DNA of 64,000 nucleotides, taken from assembly GCA_016873495.1 (NCBI GenBank), contig VGXC01000004.1:1-64000 (forward strand), given 5' to 3'. The position numbers and the translations under genes were made by a program. This DNA comes from Nitrospira sp. Its GTDB lineage: Bacteria; Nitrospirota; Nitrospiria; Nitrospirales; Nitrospiraceae. Positions 42,626 to 51,698 of this stretch are shown one piece after another. Numbering within the stretch: position 1 is the stretch's first letter; every line of letters starts with the position of its first letter. The notes under the pieces are model-generated. The model was not told where the DNA came from, did no database searches, and was given only the letters and a program-made list of their open reading frames with translations.

Positions 42626-44059
42626 TCATGAGAGGACCCAGGTGTCTTTGTTTCCCCCGCCTTGGGACGAATTCACCACCAGGGACCCTTTCCTCAAGGC
42701 CACCCGCGTCATGCCTCCCGGTAAGACATACACATCGCGACCGTACAGCACATACGGGCGCAAGTCGACATGGCGCCCCTCCAAATGATCCTCCACGAGA
42801 GTCGGCACGCGCGAGAGCGCCAGCGTGGGCTGGGCGATATAATTGCGTGGATCGGCCTCTATGCGCCGGGCACAATCCTCACGCTCTTGCTTCGAGGCCT
42901 GCGGGCCGATCATCATCCCATACCCGCCGGCTTCGTTGGTGGCCTTCACCACCAGTTGGTCCAAATGTTCCAATACGTAATCCCGATCCCGTCTATCCGA
43001 ACAGAGATAGGTAGGGACATTCTGGAGTATCGGTTCCTCCGCCAAGTAATAATTGATAATCTTCGGGACGTACGCATAGATGGCCTTATCGTCCGACACA
43101 CCTGTGCCGGGCGCATTGACGAGCGCCACTCTACCCTTTTGGTACGAGTCCATAAGACCGGGGACGCCGAGCACAGATTCGCGGCGGAACGCGAGTGGGT
43201 CTAAGTAGTCGTCGTTGATTCGTCGGTAGATGACGTCCACGCGCTGAGACCCTTTGGTGGTTCGCATGTGAACGTACCCATCCATCACCACGAGATCGTT
43301 GGCTTCGACCAGTTCCACACCCATCTTTTGCGCGAGCAAGGAATGTTCGTAATAGGCCGAGTTGAAGATGCCGGGGGTGAGAATCACCACGGTCGGATCG
43401 GGAAGGTCCGACAGATACCTGAGCGTCTCCAGGAGGTGGCTCGGATAGCCATCGACCGGCCGCACGCGATACGCATCGAAGAGCTCCGGAAACGTCCGCT
43501 TCATGACCTGCCGGGCTTCTAACACATAGGCGACGCCGGACGGACACCGCATGTTGTCTTCAAGGACATAATACTGGCCATCGCCGATGCGGACCAGATC
43601 GATTCCGGCGATGTGGCACCAGATTCCTCGCGGTGGATTGAGACCCGTACAGGCTTGCAAAAAACCTTTGCTGGAATAGATGAGTTCGCTAGGCACCACT
43701 CCGTCTTTGAGGATTTTTCGCTCGTGGTAGACATCGTCGATGAACAGATTCAGCGCACGCATGCGCTGGCGAAGCCCGGATTCGATATGCTCCCAATCCG
43801 ATGGCTCGACAATCCGAGGCACGATGTCGAAGGGAAAGATCTGCTCATGCCCGCCATCGCTGCCATAGACGCCGAACGTCATCCCCATATTGAGAATCAC
43901 ACGCTCCGCTGCTTGCTGGCGCCTCTTGAGTTCCCCTTGCGGCAGTGAGGCAAACTTTTTCAGCAAGAGGTCGCTGCCGGGCCGTGGCTGACCGGTCCCC
44001 TCATACAGCTCGTCGTAGAACTCTCCCGGGTCGTAGGCTGAGCCTCTCATGCTGGCCAT
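42626..44059 (-). CDS. Circularly permuted ATP-grasp protein (DUF404/DUF407)
   Basis: A 477-residue circularly permuted ATP-grasp ligase-like protein. Conserved blocks: [76 protein letters not shown] and [13 protein letters not shown]. Such enzymes ligate a carboxylate to an amine with ATP, and this one heads the Anbu operon. The start is ATG at 44059 (or 44050, MRGSAYDPG). A small ORF with a much better ribosome site ends inside the start region, suggesting translational coupling. A 73-base gap separates it from the alpha-E gene. Confidence 0.9.
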   Translation of the reverse strand: MASMRGSAYDPGEFYDELYEGTGQPRPGSDLLLKKFASLPQGELKRRQQAAERVILNMGMTFGVYGSDGGHEQIFPFDIVPRIVEPSDWEHIESGLRQRMRALNLFIDDVYHERKILKDGVVPSELIYSSKGFLQACTGLNPPRGIWCHIAGIDLVRIGDGQYYVLEDNMRCPSGVAYVLEARQVMKRTFPELFDAYRVRPVDGYPSHLLETLRYLSDLPDPTVVILTPGIFNSAYYEHSLLAQKMGVELVEANDLVVMDGYVHMRTTKGSQRVDVIYRRINDDYLDPLAFRRESVLGVPGLMDSYQKGRVALVNAPGTGVSDDKAIYAYVPKIINYYLAEEPILQNVPTYLCSDRRDRDYVLEHLDQLVVKATNEAGGYGMMIGPQASKQEREDCARRIEADPRNYIAQPTLALSRVPTLVEDHLEGRHVDLRPYVLYGRDVYVLPGGMTRVALRKGSLVVNSSQGGGNKDTWVLS

Positions 44060-44130
44060 TCAGAAGCCTTGCACGCTTCATCACCTGCGCCGCAGCCGGC
44101 CGACAAAGCCACGATGAGCCGTGTCTTCAT
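44047..44130 (-). CDS. Possible leader peptide upstream of the Anbu operon
   Basis: A 27-residue ORF ([13 protein letters not shown]...) with a strong AAGGAGG ribosome site six bases before its ATG. Its stop TGA overlaps the start region of the ATP-grasp gene, whose own ATG lacks a ribosome site. It may serve mainly to deliver ribosomes to the operon. The N-terminus is signal-like, ending in Ala-Gly-Cys. Alternatively it is a truncated exported protein. Confidence 0.4.
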   Translation of the reverse strand: MKTRLIVALSAGCGAGDEACKASEWPA

Positions 44131-44306
44131 GATGCCTCCTTCCATCACAGCGGATGTCAGGTCAAACGGGGCCTGCGATCGTGTAGGGATTTGGTCTGGC
44201 TTGCTTCGAGTCCCTGAGAATCGCCGTTCGCCAGAGATTCTATGCCTTTTCAACCGGGGGTCAAGCGTCCTTCCCATAGATCTCGCCTTCCGGATCCAAA
44301 GGTCGC

Positions 44307-44891
44307 TCACTCCAGCGGAAAGCTGATCAGCACCCCGCCCAGCACGTCATTGATCTTGAAGTCCTGCTTCGTGCTGCGCGGGTGCGCGTTGTGGCAGCCG
44401 ATGCAGGCCTGCGAGAAGGCCCGGTCCGCATAGATGGCTTGGAAATATCGGTTGCCGCCGAGCGTGATCACGCCGGTATAGGGCCGTTCCGGATGCGCCC
44501 GCACCTCTTCCAGGCCTTTTTTCTCGAAGTCAGTCGAAGCCGCGTTCTGTGGATTGATCGGCCAGAGTCCGATGAGCCGGTATTGGATTTTGGCCCCCGT
44601 GATGGCGGCCAGTTCGCCGGACTCCTTGAGGAACTGCGCCGGCAGCGGGAGCGTGTGCGACACCCGCCAGTTTTCGGAGGCCGTCGCCACGCCTGTGGCC
44701 TGCATCCGCTCGACCACATGCAGAGTGTAGAAAATTCGGTCGGCTTCGATCACCGCATGGACATAGTCGGCCACGGTCTCGGGCGCGATCTTGATCGACG
44801 CCCCCTGGTCCTTCTCAGCGGCCCGGAGGGGTCCGCCCCATAAGGCCACCGTCAGAGTCAGCACCGCCGTCAACACAAGCCTGGTTGCCAT
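44307..44891 (-). CDS. Periplasmic c-type haem protein (DUF3365/Tll0287-like)
   Basis: A 194-residue exported protein: signal about 1-24 (ending LRAAE), then a PAS-like sensor fold in which DRIFYTLHVVERM and RYFQAIYADRAFSQACIGCHNAHP match DUF3365 (Tll0287-like) proteins. One CxxCH motif (CIGCH) for covalent haem c is followed by the usual HPRSTKQDFKINDVLGG tail. It is a redox or gas sensor or small electron carrier. GGAGGG precedes the ATG. The final 109 bases are duplicated at 40688-40796, on the other side of the Anbu operon. Confidence 0.85.
   Translation of the reverse strand: MATRLVLTAVLTLTVALWGGPLRAAEKDQGASIKIAPETVADYVHAVIEADRIFYTLHVVERMQATGVATASENWRVSHTLPLPAQFLKESGELAAITGAKIQYRLIGLWPINPQNAASTDFEKKGLEEVRAHPERPYTGVITLGGNRYFQAIYADRAFSQACIGCHNAHPRSTKQDFKINDVLGGVLISFPLE
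44311..44419. repeat. 109-bp direct repeat, right copy
   Basis: Matches 40688-40796 at 108 of 109 positions in the same orientation. The copies are 3.6 kb apart and bracket the Anbu operon. Here the sequence is the 3' end of the intact haem-protein gene. Confidence 0.9.
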
Positions 44892-45062
44892 GATCGCCCT
44901 CCTCTGTGTGCCGGCCTCTGATCGCGCTGCGCCACGCAGCATCATTCTCGAATCATACGCTCATTCCTGTGATCAAGAAAGGCTCGGGGTTGGGCGGATG
45001 GACGCGCAGAATTCGATGCTGAAGGCGGTGGAGCGGCGAGAACTCCCGCGCGGGGCCGGACG

Positions 45063-45689
45063 TCAGGAGGCAGGCTTGTGCTTGTTGATGGTGTCGAGCA
45101 ACGCCTTGGCGTCCTCGACCGAGCGGTCCAGCCGCGCGAAGTCCCGTTCCAGTTCCGTCTGGCTCGGCCAGCTGGTGACGGGCTTGTCGCCGGGTTTATA
45201 GGTCTTGGCCCAGATGGTGTGTCCGCCGCGGCTCATGGGCGTGGACTCGGAAATGGTCATTGCCCGCTCGTCGAACAGAATGAGGAGCAGAAGATCTCCC
45301 GAGCGTCCCGGTTCGGCCGGATAGGCGCTGAGGCCGAATTGCGAATAGGGATCGAGTTGGCTGCCGTCGGCATTTTCGGTGACGTCGGCGAACAGATACC
45401 CGCTGAACGGAACCGGGTTGGGACCTTGCCCCCAGGCGGCAGCCAGCTCGCGGGGAATCATGCCGGGCAGGCCCGGCGGCCCTCCTTCTTTCTGAAAGAG
45501 GTCCGGCAGCCGGCGCGCGAAGCTCTCCGTTTCGTTCTGGAGCACGTTCTGCGCGACTTGATATTGCCTAAGTTTCGCCAGCGCGTTGGTTTCGTTCACC
45601 CGCTTGTGGATGGCTCCTGTATCGAGCCGGTCTCCGCAGCCCCCCAACAGCAGGCTGATGGCAAGGGCGTTCAACAGACACGTCTTCAC
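45063..45689 (-). CDS. Lipoprotein of unknown function (DUF2950-like features)
   Basis: A 208-residue lipoprotein: signal with lipobox LLGGC (Cys 18). The central region has FSGYLFADVTENADG and FGLSAYPAEPGRSGDLLLLILFD, which recalls the YHGYYF...FALVAYPAEYG...GVMTFIV pattern of DUF2950 proteins; this is a motif impression only. The C-terminal helix is charged (DRSVEDAKALLDTINKHK). It lies 14 bases from the upstream hypothetical gene on the same strand, so the two likely form an operon. Confidence 0.6.
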   Translation of the reverse strand: MKTCLLNALAISLLLGGCGDRLDTGAIHKRVNETNALAKLRQYQVAQNVLQNETESFARRLPDLFQKEGGPPGLPGMIPRELAAAWGQGPNPVPFSGYLFADVTENADGSQLDPYSQFGLSAYPAEPGRSGDLLLLILFDERAMTISESTPMSRGGHTIWAKTYKPGDKPVTSWPSQTELERDFARLDRSVEDAKALLDTINKHKPAS

Positions 45690-45703
45690 AGGGGCTGGTT
45701 CCT

Positions 45704-46264
45704 CTATTGCAAGGATACGGTCACGTACCCCATCGGGGTCTCCTTGACCCAGATCCCGCTCACCGGCCCGTTCGAAAATGTGGCGACCTGCTGTTGGCGT
45801 TGGAAAATGGCCATCCCGTATACCGATGCGTTGGAGCCGACCGTGCGGGCGGTAAAGTGCAGTTCCCCGCCCCCCAGCTTACCCCAATAGCCGAGCAGGA
45901 ACGTCGAGACAGTCGTCGGGCGCCACGCGCCCATCTCGGGCGGGAGGATATACATGCCGACGACTGTCTTCAGATGCCCCTTGTCGTCCGTCACCAAGGC
46001 GACGGATTCCTTGAAGCCGCCGGACTTCTCCACTTGCGCCACATCCACATATTCGGTGCCGACCACTTCCTGGTTCAGGTCGGGAACGGAAATCGCGACA
46101 TTCGGCCGTTTCTGCAGGCCCATTTTGGTCAAGTGCCGATCCAGCGCTTGCACGTGCCCGAGCGGCGCCGTAGGCGCGATGCCGAGCGATTGCCCCGGGC
46201 CCTTGTGGGTATACCAATAGTAGGCGCCGCCGATCAGCAACGCCACGATGATAAGCTTCTTCAT
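45704..46264 (-). CDS. Membrane-anchored protein of unknown function
   Basis: A 186-residue protein with an N-terminal membrane anchor or uncleaved signal (MKKLIIVALLIGGAYYWYTH). The rest would be exported. It has no cysteine pairs or catalytic motif. GWRPTTVSTFLLGYW-type aromatic segments (here GAWRPTTVSTFLLGYWGKLGGGELHF) and the final ETPMGYVTVSLQ suggest a beta-rich domain. It is first of a two-gene unit with the lipoprotein at 45063. Family not recognised. Confidence 0.6.
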   Translation of the reverse strand: MKKLIIVALLIGGAYYWYTHKGPGQSLGIAPTAPLGHVQALDRHLTKMGLQKRPNVAISVPDLNQEVVGTEYVDVAQVEKSGGFKESVALVTDDKGHLKTVVGMYILPPEMGAWRPTTVSTFLLGYWGKLGGGELHFTARTVGSNASVYGMAIFQRQQQVATFSNGPVSGIWVKETPMGYVTVSLQ

Positions 46265-46562
46265 GTCGTCCCCCCTCGTCGAAGCCTCTGCCGGGCATAG
46301 TCCGCCCCCCTGCGTCGAGGCCGTAGGTCCACGGGCGACCTCTACGTGGTATTCACGGTATCTCGCGGTGATTTCTTAAGGGATTTGTCTGGACTGTTTG
46401 GAGTAATCGCGGTCCGGCATGGTCACGTTTTTCCAAACGTCACGGTATTGGCCAGTATTTTGAACGGCTTGTGCGGCAGGGCTGTATCGATCGGAGGTGT
46501 TTTCTGTATGGCGAGATAGCCGGACAGGCGGATCGTGAAGGCCGCTGGACAAGCTGCGGTCG
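46265..46562. other. Intergenic region before the response regulator end
   Basis: About 300 bases between two minus-strand genes. A small palindromic string (ACGTTTTTCCAAACGT, near 46427) could be an operator for the gene at 45704, but there is no other support. No gene or terminator with a T-run was recognised. Confidence 0.45.
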
Positions 46563-46964
46563 TTATTCCGGAAGAGCCTGGTCCAGTGCCTCACGAACCT
46601 TGCGCAGCAAATCCTCATGAGAGAAAGGCTTCGACAGGAGCCGGGATCCGGCAATCAGCGCCGTCTTGCTCAGCGGGTCTTCCGTGTAACCGGACATGAA
46701 CAGCGTGTGAAAATTCGGGTTTCGGTCGGCCATGAGCAGAGCGAGATCATACCCGTTCATCTTGGGCATCACCAGGTCGGTGAGGAGGAGATGGATCGGT
46801 CCCGGGTGTGCCACGCTGACGGCCAGCGCATCCAGGCCGTCCAAGGCGGTCAATACTTGATAGCCGGCTTTGGTGAGTAATTCCCGAAGCAACGTCAGTA
46901 CTTGTTGGTCATCTTCCACCAAGAGGATGGTCTCGGTCTTGTGGGAACAGTCGGCTTTGTCCAT
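46563..46964 (-). CDS. Single-domain response regulator (CheY-like)
   Basis: A 133-residue receiver domain only. Acidic pair E17-D18-D19, phosphoacceptor D63 (LLLTDLVMP), Thr/Ser switch in LFMSGYTED and conserved K112 (LLSKPF). The SGYT-xD and LLxKPF pattern is typical of receivers attached to hybrid PAS kinases. There is no output domain, so it acts by protein contact or phosphorelay. It is 167 bases downstream of the NarL-type regulator on the same strand; a link with the neighbouring kinase is plausible but unproven. Confidence 0.93.
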   Translation of the reverse strand: MDKADCSHKTETILLVEDDQQVLTLLRELLTKAGYQVLTALDGLDALAVSVAHPGPIHLLLTDLVMPKMNGYDLALLMADRNPNFHTLFMSGYTEDPLSKTALIAGSRLLSKPFSHEDLLRKVREALDQALPE

Positions 46965-47131
46965 GGTGGTTCTTGCAACGGGTGCAGTGCCGCAGCATCC
47001 GACCAGGAGCGCTATACGATAGTGAGAAACGGGAAGGTGGAACAGGTGTGATTGTCTGATTGTGCTATCAGGTTTTGTCCGACAGGCAAATCCGGCGTAT
47101 CCGATTGGTCGGGCGGCGGGTCTGGCGCGGG

Positions 47132-47764
47132 CTAGTCCACCAAGCGGTTCTGAATCGCGTAGCGGATCAGTTCGGCGGTGGTGGTCAGGCGGAGCTTTTT
47201 CAAGATCCTGGTGCGGTGCGTGCTGACGGTCTTGACGCTGAGCGCCAACTGATGTCCCACGTCCGTGACCGTTTTCCCCGCCGCCAGCAACCGGAATACT
47301 TCATCCTCGCGGTTGGACAGCGTCTGATGGAGCGGACGGTCCGAGGGCGTGACGACATCGACGGCCAGGGCTTCGGCCAACGCGGGGGAGAGGTACCGCC
47401 CTCCGGCGACGACTTTCCTGATCGCTTTGACGAGCTCCTCCGGCGCGCTTTCCTTGTTCAGGTAGCCGGCGGCCCCGGCCTTGAGGGTGCGAATCCCGAA
47501 CTGCTCCTCCGCATGCATGGTCAGGATCAACACCGGCAGTTTCGACGAACCTTGCTTCAGCTCCTTCAAGACCTCCAGCCCGCTTCGCCCCGGGAGGGTG
47601 ATGTCCAGCAGCACCGCGTCGCAGGCGCATTTCTGGACACAGTCGAGCAGTTCCTGGGCCGTGGCCGCCTCGGCGACGACCTCCATGTCCGGCTCGGACG
47701 AGACGATCTCTTGAATGCCTCGACGAACGACGGCATGATCGTCGGCGGTGACAATGCGGATCAT
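47132..47764 (-). CDS. NarL/LuxR-family response regulator
   Basis: A 210-residue regulator with an N-terminal receiver (D8, D9, phosphoacceptor D54, KAGAAGYLNKES around the conserved Lys) and a C-terminal LuxR-type HTH (LSNREDEVFRLLAAGKTVTDVGHQLALSVKTVSTHRTRILKKLRL). It binds DNA as a phosphorylated dimer. The ATG overlaps the stop of the sensor kinase (ATGA), so the two are a cognate pair. Confidence 0.95.
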   Translation of the reverse strand: MIRIVTADDHAVVRRGIQEIVSSEPDMEVVAEAATAQELLDCVQKCACDAVLLDITLPGRSGLEVLKELKQGSSKLPVLILTMHAEEQFGIRTLKAGAAGYLNKESAPEELVKAIRKVVAGGRYLSPALAEALAVDVVTPSDRPLHQTLSNREDEVFRLLAAGKTVTDVGHQLALSVKTVSTHRTRILKKLRLTTTAELIRYAIQNRLVD

Positions 47765-50445
47765 GACGCGGCCTCCCAGGGAATTCGAACGATGACCCGG
47801 GTGCCCCGGCCGCGGCGCCCCTGGAAGGCGACCGTTCCGCCCAGGAGTCTCACCCGCTCTTGGATGCCGATGAGCCCGAAGGACGTCGGTTTCGTCACGT
47901 CTGCCTCGTTGAGTCCAATCCCGTCATCCGCGACCGTCAATCGGAGGTGCTGCTCCTCATGGGCAAGCTCCACGCGCATGGAGGCGGCTTTCGCATGCAA
48001 AACGCCGTTCGTCATCGCCTCCTGCGCGATACGAAACAGGGTCGTCGCGGCGGAGGCGTCGATGGTATCGAACGATCCCACAGAATGGAACTTGCACAGG
48101 ATACCATGGCATTTTTGGAAATCGTGCGCCAGCCATTCCAATGCGCCGTCCAGCCCCAGATGGTCCAGCACCGGCGGACGCAGTTCCAGGACCATCCGTC
48201 GGATGCCTTGAATGGCGACGCTCAGCTGGGCTTGCATGTCGTCCAATTTGGCGCGGGCATGGGAGGTATGCAATTTCGTGAACGGCGGCGTCAGGCTTTT
48301 GGCCAGCGACGCGAGATCCATCTTCATCCCGGTTAAGGCCTGGCCCAGATCGTCGTGCAGCTCCCGCGCGATCCGCGCCCGCTCATCCTCACGCACGGAC
48401 TCCAAGTGCGCCGTCAGCGCTTGCAAGTGCTCGTGTGACTGCGTGAGCTGCTCCTCCACCTGCTTGCGCTCGATGGCGATTCCGGCGAGCTGCACCGCCG
48501 CGTCCAGCAACGCCACCTCCTCGGGGCGCGGCGCGCGTGGTTCGTGATAGTACATGGCGAAGGTGCCGAGGACGCGACCGGCCGATGTACAAATGGGTTT
48601 CGACCAGCAGGCGGCCAAGCCGTACCGCTGGGCCAGCTCACGGCTCCCGCGCCACAGCGGATCGGTGCCGATATCCTCCACGATCACCGTCGTTCCTCGA
48701 TACGCCGCCGTGCCGCAGGAGCCCACCTCCGGGCCGATCTCAATCCCGTCCACGGCGCGACAGTAGTCTGGGGGCAGGCTCGGGGCCGCTCCATGGGCGA
48801 GACGTCTTCCTTCTTTGTCCAGCAGCAGGACCGACCCCAGAATTCCGGGGGCCTGCGCTTCGATGTTGAGCACCAACGTTTCGAGAACCAGCGTCAGCGG
48901 CTGTCCGGTGGTCAGCATCTCCAGCACCAGGCGGTGGCTCATTTGACGCTGCTCCGCGCGGTGTCGCTCCGTGATGTCGGTAATGATGGAGCAGCAGCAT
49001 TCTTCGTTCGCCAAGGGCAAATACGCGATCGACACCTCGACGGGGAATGTCCGGCCGCTTTTCGTCCGGTGGATCGTCTCGATGACGAGGCGGCCGGCGG
49101 TTTTCAGCTCCTGCCAGTGCGACGGCCAGCGTTCGCGCGGAAACAGCGGATCGATGTCGGGAATGCTCATGGCCAGGATCTCGTCGCGGGAGTATTCCAG
49201 CCGGCGGCAGACGGTGTCGTTGGCGGCCAGGATGCGCCCGTCGGCGGCAATGACGAACATGCCTTCGGACGAGTGGTCCACGGCAAACTGGGTCAACCGG
49301 AGCGCAGTTTCCAGTCGCCGGCGCTCCGTAATGTCCACGAAGGACGCCACGGCGGCGTACGGCTTGGTCTCCTGGGGGCGATAGAGGGGCTGGGTGTTGA
49401 TCGAAATCCATGCTAGGGTCCCGTCCGGTTTGCGGACGCCCATGACCACGTTCTTGCACGGCTTGCCGGTCCGGACGGTGACGATAATCGGATGCGTCTC
49501 GCCCGGGAACGGGGACCCGTCTTCGTGAACGGTGCCCCAGTCGGGATCCAATGAGGTCTTGCCCATCATTTGGTCGGCCGACAATCCGAGAATGCGCTCG
49601 GCGCTCTGGTTGCAGGCCAGGATGACCCCGTCGGCATCCTCCAGGACGATCCCTTCATCCAGCGCGGTTACAGCGGATCGATACCGCTCTTCGCTGTCCT
49701 TCAGTTCACGCTCCGACCGCTTATGCTCGGTGGTGTCCCGGAAGATGACCACGGCCCCGCCGATCGAGCCGTCTGCCGAACGGGTCGGGCAGCTGGCATA
49801 GTCCACGGGAAAGCTCGTTCCGTCCTTTCTCCAGAACACCTCCTTGTCGGACTGTCGCAGCGTGCCGGTTTTGATCGCCGCGTAGATCGGACAATCTTGC
49901 GCCGGGTAGGACGAGCCATCGGGATGCGAGTGGTGGAGCAGCCGATGCATCGGTTGGCCGAGCAGCTCCGTGTCCTTCCATCCCACCATCTGGGCTCCCG
50001 CCCGATTCACGAACGTCAGGCGGCCCTGAACGTCCAGCCCATAGATGCCGTCTTGGGCTGTGTCTAGGATCAACTTGTGTCGGCGGAGTATCTGGTCCAT
50101 CTCCCTCGCCATTCGTTTGTGCAACAGGCATCCTCCCGCGACAAGCCAGAGGATGGCGATGCCCAGCGTGCGGTTGAAGAGCGCCGCCGGCATGTTGTCC
50201 GTCTGAGCCGATGGCCAATCCAGGTATCCCAGTAGAATCAGGATGGTGCAAAGGCCCGCCAATGCCGGCGCGTCCCAGCGGTATGGCAGCGCCAGCGTAA
50301 GCAACAGGGCCGGCAGGTAGACCAGCCAGGGCACATACCCCAGCGGAGTCGTGAGATCCCAAAGGAATCCCGTCAGGAGCAGTCCGAATATGGCGGCCAA
50401 CGTTACGGGGGATGAGCCGAGCGATTGCAGGGAACGCGGAGGCAT
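47761..50445 (-). CDS. Multi-PAS/GAF sensor histidine kinase (HisKA_3)
   Basis: An 894-residue NarX/DegS-class kinase. About residues 1-110 are hydrophobic helices (a MASE-like membrane module), followed by three PAS domains (about 119-243, 246-380, 383-500; each ends in a DITE/DTTEH motif), a GAF domain (about 505-660, LEMLTTGQPLTLVLETL to IAIERKQ), and a HisKA_3 dimerisation domain with RELHDDLGQAL (H697). The HATPase_c domain has DDGIGL and GLIGIQERV. The many input domains suggest redox or ligand sensing. The partner is the coupled NarL-type regulator. Confidence 0.93.
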   Translation of the reverse strand: MPPRSLQSLGSSPVTLAAIFGLLLTGFLWDLTTPLGYVPWLVYLPALLLTLALPYRWDAPALAGLCTILILLGYLDWPSAQTDNMPAALFNRTLGIAILWLVAGGCLLHKRMAREMDQILRRHKLILDTAQDGIYGLDVQGRLTFVNRAGAQMVGWKDTELLGQPMHRLLHHSHPDGSSYPAQDCPIYAAIKTGTLRQSDKEVFWRKDGTSFPVDYASCPTRSADGSIGGAVVIFRDTTEHKRSERELKDSEERYRSAVTALDEGIVLEDADGVILACNQSAERILGLSADQMMGKTSLDPDWGTVHEDGSPFPGETHPIIVTVRTGKPCKNVVMGVRKPDGTLAWISINTQPLYRPQETKPYAAVASFVDITERRRLETALRLTQFAVDHSSEGMFVIAADGRILAANDTVCRRLEYSRDEILAMSIPDIDPLFPRERWPSHWQELKTAGRLVIETIHRTKSGRTFPVEVSIAYLPLANEECCCSIITDITERHRAEQRQMSHRLVLEMLTTGQPLTLVLETLVLNIEAQAPGILGSVLLLDKEGRRLAHGAAPSLPPDYCRAVDGIEIGPEVGSCGTAAYRGTTVIVEDIGTDPLWRGSRELAQRYGLAACWSKPICTSAGRVLGTFAMYYHEPRAPRPEEVALLDAAVQLAGIAIERKQVEEQLTQSHEHLQALTAHLESVREDERARIARELHDDLGQALTGMKMDLASLAKSLTPPFTKLHTSHARAKLDDMQAQLSVAIQGIRRMVLELRPPVLDHLGLDGALEWLAHDFQKCHGILCKFHSVGSFDTIDASAATTLFRIAQEAMTNGVLHAKAASMRVELAHEEQHLRLTVADDGIGLNEADVTKPTSFGLIGIQERVRLLGGTVAFQGRRGRGTRVIVRIPWEAAS

Positions 50446-50664
50446 CGATCCTGCCCCTCAGCGAAGATGACGTCTATGCGCCGTCCTCAACGCACGAAAC
50501 CCCGTGTCGTGATTCCGTGAGGACGGACGGCAAAAGGTTGCTGGCAATGCGGGCCCATCCTACGTCTTGTGCTCCCTGCCGCGCAAGGCCTTTGCTTTTT
50601 TATGGTGCCTCGGAGGCCCCCCAGGTCGCTACCGCGCTTCTTGCGGATCGGCGGGCCGATTGAG

Positions 50665-50670
50665 TAGTCT
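50665..50670 (+). promoter_or_regulatory. Candidate -10 box close to the pseudouridine synthase start
   Basis: TAGTCT ends seven bases before the ATG at 50677, with TTGCGG 18 bases upstream. The same TAGTCT is used in the candidate atp promoter. If real, the mRNA would be leaderless or nearly so; no Shine-Dalgarno is seen. Confidence 0.25.
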
Positions 50671-50676
50671 TAGCCG

Positions 50677-51627
50677 ATGCACACGGAGCTGATTGTCACG
50701 GCCGGGGAAACACCCAAACGCCTGGACGTGTTTTTGACCCACCGGCAGCCGGACCTGTCCCGATCGGCCATCCAGCGGTTCATTGAAAAGAAACGGATCC
50801 TGGTGAACGGCCTCCCGGTCAAACCGAGCCTGAAGATCAAGCCCGGCGACCGGATCACCATGGACACGCCCAAAGCCGAGCCGCTGACGCTGCATGGCGA
50901 GCCGATCCCCCTGGATATCCTGTATGAAGACGAGGCCCTGGTCGTCCTGAACAAACCGGTCGGGCTGGTGGTGCATCCGGCTCCCGGCCACTGGTCGGGC
51001 ACCCTGGTCAACGCGCTGCTCCATCATTTTGAGCGGCCGGGCGGATCGCTCTCGACCGTCGGCGGCAAGGAGCGGCCGGGGCTCGTGCACCGACTGGACA
51101 AGGAGACCTCCGGCGTCATGGTGGTGGCCAAGACCGACCAGGCGCATCGGTCGCTGGCCGGGCAGTTCAAGCACCACAGCATCGCGCGGGCCTATGAGGC
51201 CCTGGCGTGGGGCGCGATCAAGAAGTCCGAAGGGATTATCGAGCTGGCGATCGGGCGGGATACGAAAGAGCGGAAGAAGTTTTCCGCCCGCACCAGCAAC
51301 CCGAAAGCCTCCGCCACCGGCTACAAGGTGTTGTCCCGGCTCGGCAAGCTGGCGACCCGCGTGGAGCTGCGTCCGCGCACCGGCCGCACGCATCAGATCC
51401 GGGTGCACTTGACCTCGCTCGGCCATCCGCTGCTGGGCGACCCCACCTATGGCGGCAGCAAGGTGAAGGCCCTGGAAGGCGTCATGATCCCTCGTGTGAT
51501 GCTCCATGCGCGAACCCTGGGATTTACGCATCCCCTCAGCGGCGAGTACCGGGAATTCTCAGCGCCGGCGCCCGCGGATTTTGAAGGGATCTTCGAGGCG
51601 CTCCGAGCCGTTCCCTCCAGGAAATAA
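50677..51627 (+). CDS. RluA-family pseudouridine synthase (RluD-like)
   Basis: A 316-residue enzyme: N-terminal S4 RNA-binding domain (about 10-75, RLDVFLTHRQPDLSRSAIQRFIEKKRILVNG), then the catalytic domain with HRLDKETSGVMVVAKT (catalytic Asp) and RTGRTHQIRVHLTSLGHPLLGDPTYG. This matches RluD/RluC rather than short RluA. It makes pseudouridine in 23S rRNA, most likely U1911/1915/1917 if RluD. No ribosome site precedes the ATG. The next gene follows 71 bases later. Confidence 0.92.
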   Translation: MHTELIVTAGETPKRLDVFLTHRQPDLSRSAIQRFIEKKRILVNGLPVKPSLKIKPGDRITMDTPKAEPLTLHGEPIPLDILYEDEALVVLNKPVGLVVHPAPGHWSGTLVNALLHHFERPGGSLSTVGGKERPGLVHRLDKETSGVMVVAKTDQAHRSLAGQFKHHSIARAYEALAWGAIKKSEGIIELAIGRDTKERKKFSARTSNPKASATGYKVLSRLGKLATRVELRPRTGRTHQIRVHLTSLGHPLLGDPTYGGSKVKALEGVMIPRVMLHARTLGFTHPLSGEYREFSAPAPADFEGIFEALRAVPSRK

Positions 51628-51698
51628 GGGGGCGCGCAAGTGCTGCTTGACACCCTGGTCACGGCAAGGTATTTCTCAGCCACCCAAGAGGCACTCAC

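Noticed and set aside
46376-46654. Open frame in the gap before the response regulator
   Set aside because: No ribosome site, overlaps the response regulator antisense-like frame and has no domain.
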